A DNA stretch of 13,979 bases from Nitrospirae bacterium RIFCSPLOW2_12_42_9. Lineage in GTDB: Bacteria > Nitrospirota > 9FT-COMBO-42-15 > HDB-SIOI813. The notes below the pieces were generated by a model that saw only the letters and a list, made by a program, of their open reading frames with translations, was not told the origin of the DNA and did not search any database. Positions 10,711-13,979 of this stretch are shown piece by piece. Where the stretch lies: NCBI GenBank assembly GCA_001805205.1, contig MHER01000161.1, forward strand, positions 1-13,979. The letters are read 5' to 3'. The first letter of the stretch is position 1. The number at the start of each line of letters is the position of its first letter. The translations under genes and the position numbers were made by a program.

Positions 10711-13189
10711 TGAAGGATATGTCTTAATAGTTGAGGACAGCCCTACACAGGCGAGACACCTTGAATCTGTACTTAAACGACTTGGCCACCAGGTTTATAT
10801 TGCCTGTAACGGAAAGGAGGCCATTACCTTAATCAATAAAGAGAGACCACTTACGGTAATAGCTGACATATTAATGCCTGAGATGGATGGTTATCAACTC
10901 TGTAAAATGATTAAATCTGACCACAGATACAGAGACGTACCTGTAGTACTTCTGACCCAACTCTCTGATCCAAAAGAAATTATAAGGGGTCTTGAATCAG
11001 GGGCAGATGACTTCATAGTAAAACCCTGCAGCGAGGATCTCATACTGACCCGCATACAGTCAATCCTCTCACTTAAACTAAGACGTGATGTATCCATAAA
11101 ACAGGTCACAATTCTGGTGGTTGAAGACAGCCCTACACAGGCTGAACAGATAAGGTTTTTACTTGAAGGGCATGGTTACATGGTTATTGTTGCTGCAGAT
11201 GGCAGAGAAGGGCTTGACCTTGCAAGGAGAGAAAGGCCGACTATAATAGTAAGTGATATACTTATGCCTGTAATGGGGGGTTATGAAATGGCATACGAGA
11301 TCAAACATGATAAGGAGTTAAAGGATATACCTGTAATCTTTGTAACATCAATAACGGATAGCAGGGATGTGGTCAAAAAGGCCTCAGTAGTTGCTGATGG
11401 CTATTTTACAAAGCCCTTTGATGAGGCATATCTGATATCAAAGATCGAGTCACTCATCGCGGTCTCGAAGAGTGATTTTGACACTATTGATCAAAGAGGG
11501 ATAGAGGTCAATTTTGCAGGTGAGCATTATGTGATTAATGCAGGCCGCAGGCAGATATTAAGTTTCTTACTTTCAACCTACGAGAATGCAGTGCAACAGA
11601 ACCGTGATCTGGTATATATGCACCGTGAGCTCCGGCAACTTAATGAGCAGCTTGAGGCAAAGATTATTGAACGTACAAGTGAATTGAGGGCAAGCAAGGA
11701 AAATTTCAAGGCCATTGCTGAGAATGCGAGTGATGGCATCATAATATCAGTGTCCGGAGAAGGAAATGTTTATGCAAACAGGCGCCTTGCTGAAATAACC
11801 GGTTACAGAATTCAGGATATACTCAATATCGATATTAATGGCCTTATTTGCGATGATGGATTATCACATATAATGAAAACATTGCCTAAAATAACCGGGG
11901 GAAAGCCGCAATCCTATCAATATGAAACCTCCGTTGTTACGAGAGATAAACAGACTATTCCAGTTGAAATAGCATTATCCAGGACCATCTGGCAGAATAA
12001 GGAGGCGATTATTGTTATCATCCGGGATATCACTGAAAGGAAGAAGAGAGAAGAATATCTATTGAAGAGAGACAAACTCGAATCAGTCGGTGTCCTTGCA
12101 GGCGGCATTGCACATGACTTTAACAATCTTCTCACGGGGATCCTTGGGAATATCTCTCTTGCAAAGATCTCATTAAACCCGGAAGACAGGATTTATAAGA
12201 TAATGATCGATGCAGAAAAGGCGTCTATTATGGCAAGGGATCTTACCTGGCAATTGCTCACCTTTTCCAAAGGTGGTGCACCCATCAGACAAACGGCCTC
12301 TATCAGTGAACTGATCAGGGATTCAGCGACCTTTTCAATAAGGGGGGCCAATATCAAATGTGCGTTTACTATTCCTGAGGATTTAGGCATTCCTGAGATT
12401 GATAAGGCCCAGATAAGCCAGGTGATACAGAATATTATAATAAACGCGGAACAGGCTATGCCAACAGGGGGCATAATCTATATTTCGGCTGAAAATGTTA
12501 CAGTAATGGCAGATGACGAACTCCCGTTAAATAATGGTAATTATGTAAAGATCACAATTAAGGATACCGGTGTTGGTATTCCGGAAGAACTGCGTACAAA
12601 GATATTTGACCCCTATTTCACGACCAAAGAGGGGGGAAGCGGCCTTGGTCTTGCTACTGCCTATTCCATAATTAAGAATCATGATGGATACATCTCAATA
12701 GAATCAGAAGTTGGTAAAGGTACATCCTTCCATATATATCTCCCTGTCTCTGAAGAAGGTATGCCGGCTGCTACAACTATAGGAGAGAAGGAGGAAGAGT
12801 TATTCCCTGGAAAGGGGAGGGTACTTGTAATGGATGACGAAGAGGTTGTAAGAGGTGTTGTGGGCGCGATCTTGAACACACTTGGTTATGAGGTTGAATT
12901 TGCAGAAGATGGATCTGAGGCAATTGAGCTATATAAACAGGCGCAGAAAAGAGGGAAGCAATTTGATGTAGTTATAATGGACCTTACTATCCCTGGAGGC
13001 ATGGGAGGTGGTGAGGCCATTAAAAAATTACTCGAAATAAATCCTGATTCAAAGGTTATTGTATCAAGCGGCTACTCAGACGACGCAATAATGTCTTCCT
13101 ATAAAAAATATGGCTTCAGTGCTGTAATAGCCAAACCATTCAGATTTGCAGACCTGAGCCGGGTAGTCCACCAGATAATGAGCCATTAA
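10703..13189 (+). CDS. Multi-receiver hybrid histidine kinase (REC-REC-PAS-HisKA-HATPase-REC), putative operon output
   Basis: This 828-aa cytoplasmic hybrid kinase has no transmembrane segment. REC1 (5-125) has E11/D12, phosphoacceptor D55, T85 and K107. REC2 (135-255) has E141/D142, D185, T215 and K237. A linker (VNFAGEHYVINAGRRQILS, then a coiled coil at about 296-335) leads to a PAS domain (334-445), then HisKA with H471 in GGIAHDFNN. The HATPase domain has N-box residues N577/N581, DTGVGIP at 621-627 and GGSGLGLATAY at 645-655. REC3 (705-828) has D711/D712, D760, S788 and K811. All phosphorylation sites are intact. The start overlaps cheB by 8 nt behind AGAAGGA, so translation is coupled. 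It occupies the slot where Wsp operons encode the diguanylate cyclase WspR. I infer that REC1/REC2 receive phosphate from the operon's CheA and gate the kinase. No DNA-binding or GGDEF domain is present, so a further partner must exist elsewhere. Confidence 0.93.
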   Translation: MDNEGYVLIVEDSPTQARHLESVLKRLGHQVYIACNGKEAITLINKERPLTVIADILMPEMDGYQLCKMIKSDHRYRDVPVVLLTQLSDPKEIIRGLESGADDFIVKPCSEDLILTRIQSILSLKLRRDVSIKQVTILVVEDSPTQAEQIRFLLEGHGYMVIVAADGREGLDLARRERPTIIVSDILMPVMGGYEMAYEIKHDKELKDIPVIFVTSITDSRDVVKKASVVADGYFTKPFDEAYLISKIESLIAVSKSDFDTIDQRGIEVNFAGEHYVINAGRRQILSFLLSTYENAVQQNRDLVYMHRELRQLNEQLEAKIIERTSELRASKENFKAIAENASDGIIISVSGEGNVYANRRLAEITGYRIQDILNIDINGLICDDGLSHIMKTLPKITGGKPQSYQYETSVVTRDKQTIPVEIALSRTIWQNKEAIIVIIRDITERKKREEYLLKRDKLESVGVLAGGIAHDFNNLLTGILGNISLAKISLNPEDRIYKIMIDAEKASIMARDLTWQLLTFSKGGAPIRQTASISELIRDSATFSIRGANIKCAFTIPEDLGIPEIDKAQISQVIQNIIINAEQAMPTGGIIYISAENVTVMADDELPLNNGNYVKITIKDTGVGIPEELRTKIFDPYFTTKEGGSGLGLATAYSIIKNHDGYISIESEVGKGTSFHIYLPVSEEGMPAATTIGEKEEELFPGKGRVLVMDDEEVVRGVVGAILNTLGYEVEFAEDGSEAIELYKQAQKRGKQFDVVIMDLTIPGGMGGGEAIKKLLEINPDSKVIVSSGYSDDAIMSSYKKYGFSAVIAKPFRFADLSRVVHQIMSH
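10736..11142 (+). repeat. Intragenic duplication marker: REC1/REC2 of the hybrid kinase share an identical 17-mer 390 bp apart
   Basis: The 17-mer gacagccctacacaggc occurs at 10736-10752 and again at 11126-11142, exactly 390 bp (130 codons) apart and at the same place in both receiver domains (DSPTQA after the acidic pair). The rest of the two domains has diverged. This supports tandem duplication of one receiver module, or selection for the same local sequence. Confidence 0.6.
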
Positions 13190-13199
13190 ATCCTTTATA

Positions 13200-13229
13200 T
13201 TGACTTGCTATTGTCCTATTTGTTAATAT
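13200..13229 (+). promoter_or_regulatory. Candidate sigma70-type promoter upstream of cas6
   Basis: TTGACT (13200-13205, 5/6 to the -35 consensus) is followed by an 18-bp spacer and TAATAT (13224-13229, 4/6 to the -10). It begins 10 nt after the hybrid-kinase stop, in the 157-nt spacer before cas6. It would give cas6 its own promoter with a leader of about 110 nt. No clear hairpin terminator for the chemosensory operon was seen in the same spacer. Confidence 0.35.
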
Positions 13230-13284
13230 AAGCCCAATTAATAGCTGGTATTGTCCTCTCCTGAAACACCATGCTCGATTTTAA

Positions 13285-13306
13285 AGAAATATTGTAGAAA
13301 TATTGT
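13285..13306 (+). repeat. Exact tandem 11-bp direct repeat upstream of cas6
   Basis: AGAAATATTGT occurs twice back to back (13285-13295 and 13296-13306) with no mismatch, ending 40 nt before the cas6 start. The unit is one helical turn long and has an AATATT palindromic core, so it could be a binding site for a regulator. A looser repeat, TATTGTCCT, occurs at 13209-13217 and 13249-13257 in the same spacer. The function is unknown. Confidence 0.5.
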
Positions 13307-13328
13307 TTTAGTGGAATAGAAAGGGTTC

Positions 13329-13343
13329 ATGATGGCAGAGTAA
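13329..13343 (+). other. Possible four-codon leader ORF just before cas6
   Basis: ATG ATG GCA GAG TAA lies behind AAAGGG at a good ribosome spacing. It is in the same frame as cas6 and stops 3 nt before the cas6 ATG. It may be a translational leader, or the remnant of a longer cas6 N-terminus cut by the TAA. It may equally be chance. Confidence 0.2.
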
Positions 13344-13346
13344 GGC

Positions 13347-13979
13347 ATGCTTGAAAATCTGCACTTCACCAAATTTATATTGACGGTCACTGCGAGGGAT
13401 AGCATCTCCCTGCCACCGTACAAAGGGTCTACCTTCAGGGGTGGTTTTGGAAATGCCTTCAAGCGGATTGTCTGTATCGGAAGAAACAAGGAGTGTGAAA
13501 CCTGCCTCCTCAAAAGTCGCTGCATCTATGTCTACATATTTGAGACCCCGCCTCCTGAGGACACCGTCATCATGAGAAAGTACAGGACAGCGCCCCACCC
13601 GTTTGTCATTGAGCCCCCTATGAGTCCTCGCTTCACAGAGAGAAATGGGAATCCCCTCGCAGATACTAAGACGATCTTCGAACCAGGAGAGAAATTATCC
13701 TTCAGTCTTATATTGATAGGCAAGGCGATAGACTCCCTCCCCTATTTTATCTACACCTTTGAGGAACTCGGAAATTCCGGGATAGGGAAGGGGCGGGGGA
13801 GGTACTCACTCGATGGAGTCTATACAGGAAAAGACAATTCTGAATTAATCTATTCTTCCACGGATAAGAAATTAAAAGGCTCTGTTAAACCGGAAACTGT
13901 CGTAAATGACAAAATAGTTGATACCCCCTCCTTTATTAGTTCCGCCGGCAAAGTAGGGACAGACCTTAAGGTCTGTCCC
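13347..13979 (+). CDS. cas6: CRISPR-associated endoribonuclease Cas6 (RAMP superfamily), 3' end outside window
   Basis: Cas6 cleaves precursor CRISPR RNA within the repeat to give mature guides in type I and III systems. From ATG 13347 the frame is open to the right edge (211 codons, no stop); the family usually runs about 250-320 aa. Family-like segments are LPPYKGSTFRGGFGNAFKR (22-40), a Cys cluster C43-x6-C50-x2-C53-x5-C59, YVYIFETPPP (61-70), APHPFVIEPP (82-91) and a Gly-rich GIGKGRGRYSL (145-155). This pattern is that of the PF10040-type Cas6. The C-terminal RNA-binding part is outside the window. Only a weak ribosome site (GAG 6 nt upstream) is seen, but MLENLHFTKF fits the expected N-terminus. 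The last visible residues, GTDLKVCP, are encoded by a perfect palindrome, so the gene may carry an in-frame repeat insertion or be disrupted beyond the edge. The surrounding codons look somewhat richer in G and C than the operon upstream, which could mean separate ancestry. Confidence 0.82.
   Translation, partial: MLENLHFTKFILTVTARDSISLPPYKGSTFRGGFGNAFKRIVCIGRNKECETCLLKSRCIYVYIFETPPPEDTVIMRKYRTAPHPFVIEPPMSPRFTERNGNPLADTKTIFEPGEKLSFSLILIGKAIDSLPYFIYTFEELGNSGIGKGRGRYSLDGVYTGKDNSELIYSSTDKKLKGSVKPETVVNDKIVDTPSFISSAGKVGTDLKVCP
13956..13979 (+). repeat. Perfect 24-bp palindrome at the right edge, inside cas6
   Basis: GGGACAGACCTT is followed directly by its exact reverse complement, with no loop, and ends at the last base of the window. 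It may extend further, since the preceding GTA could pair with TAC beyond the edge. It is read in frame as GTDLKVCP in cas6. I recall similar palindromes as dispersed repeats in environmental bacterial genomes, but that is memory, not a search. Confidence 0.7.

Noticed and set aside
10703..11090. A standalone cheY fused or adjacent to the downstream kinase
   Set aside because: REC1 continues without a stop into REC2 and the kinase core in one frame, so it is part of the hybrid kinase.
13190..13346. Possible CRISPR repeats or leader in the spacer before cas6
   Set aside because: Only short 9- and 11-bp direct repeats are present, without regular spacing or spacer-sized units. No CRISPR array is seen in the window.
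13238..13723. Minus-strand open frames of about 63-96 codons in the last 750 bases
   Set aside because: They run antisense to cas6, overlap one another, and their translations show no recognisable domain. The plus-strand frame has clear Cas6 motifs.
13779..13799. G-run pattern matching a quadruplex in cas6
   Set aside because: It encodes the conserved glycine-rich GIGKGRGR loop of Cas6, so coding constraint is a sufficient explanation.

Overview
The window is a moderately AT-rich bacterial stretch with tightly packed genes. It holds a leftward pair (NAD-dependent DNA ligase followed by a bacterial eRF1-like protein), a rightward seven-gene chemosensory operon, and the first two thirds of a CRISPR-Cas6 gene running off the right edge. 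All reading frames use the standard code. The gene mix, the base composition and two dispersed-repeat-like GC-rich insertions remind me of uncultured anaerobic or sediment lineages such as Nitrospirota or Thermodesulfobacteriota. That placement is a weak inference from memory, not a measurement.

Layout. Positions 1-1037 (minus) carry a 3'-truncated gene of the bacterial archaeo-eukaryotic release factor (baeRF) type with a C-terminal zinc ribbon. Positions 1084-3090 (minus) carry ligA, complete, lying upstream of the baeRF gene in the same transcription direction. A 118-bp divergent spacer separates ligA from the rightward operon: cheW (3209-3688), cheR with C-terminal TPRs (3689-5155), a second cheW with an N-terminal extension (5160-5753), an MCP (5766-7403), a cheA-REC hybrid (7430-9619), cheB (9628-10710) and a REC-REC-PAS-HisKA-HATPase-REC hybrid kinase (10703-13189). 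Gaps inside the operon are 0 to 26 nt, or a short overlap. A 157-nt spacer with a possible promoter and an exact tandem 11-bp repeat precedes cas6 (13347 to the right edge).

How the genes work together. The set CheW, CheR-TPR, extended CheW, MCP, CheA-REC without a P2 domain, and CheB matches the components and near-order of the Pseudomonas Wsp surface-sensing pathway, an 'alternative cellular function' chemosensory class. No flagellar or cheY gene is present. Where Wsp has the diguanylate cyclase WspR, this operon has a large hybrid histidine kinase starting with two tandem receiver domains. The likely flow is MCP to CheA, then phosphotransfer to the CheA-fused receiver, to CheB (adaptation, opposed by CheR-TPR) and to the receivers of the hybrid kinase. 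That kinase would then integrate a PAS input and pass phosphate to an output regulator not seen here. This is the most interesting system in the window.

Two GC-rich palindromic segments sit in frame inside genes: one in the linker between the CheR catalytic and TPR domains, and one at the very end of the visible cas6. Both look like mobile or dispersed repeats that have become protein-coding. No rRNA, tRNA, transposase or CRISPR array was seen.
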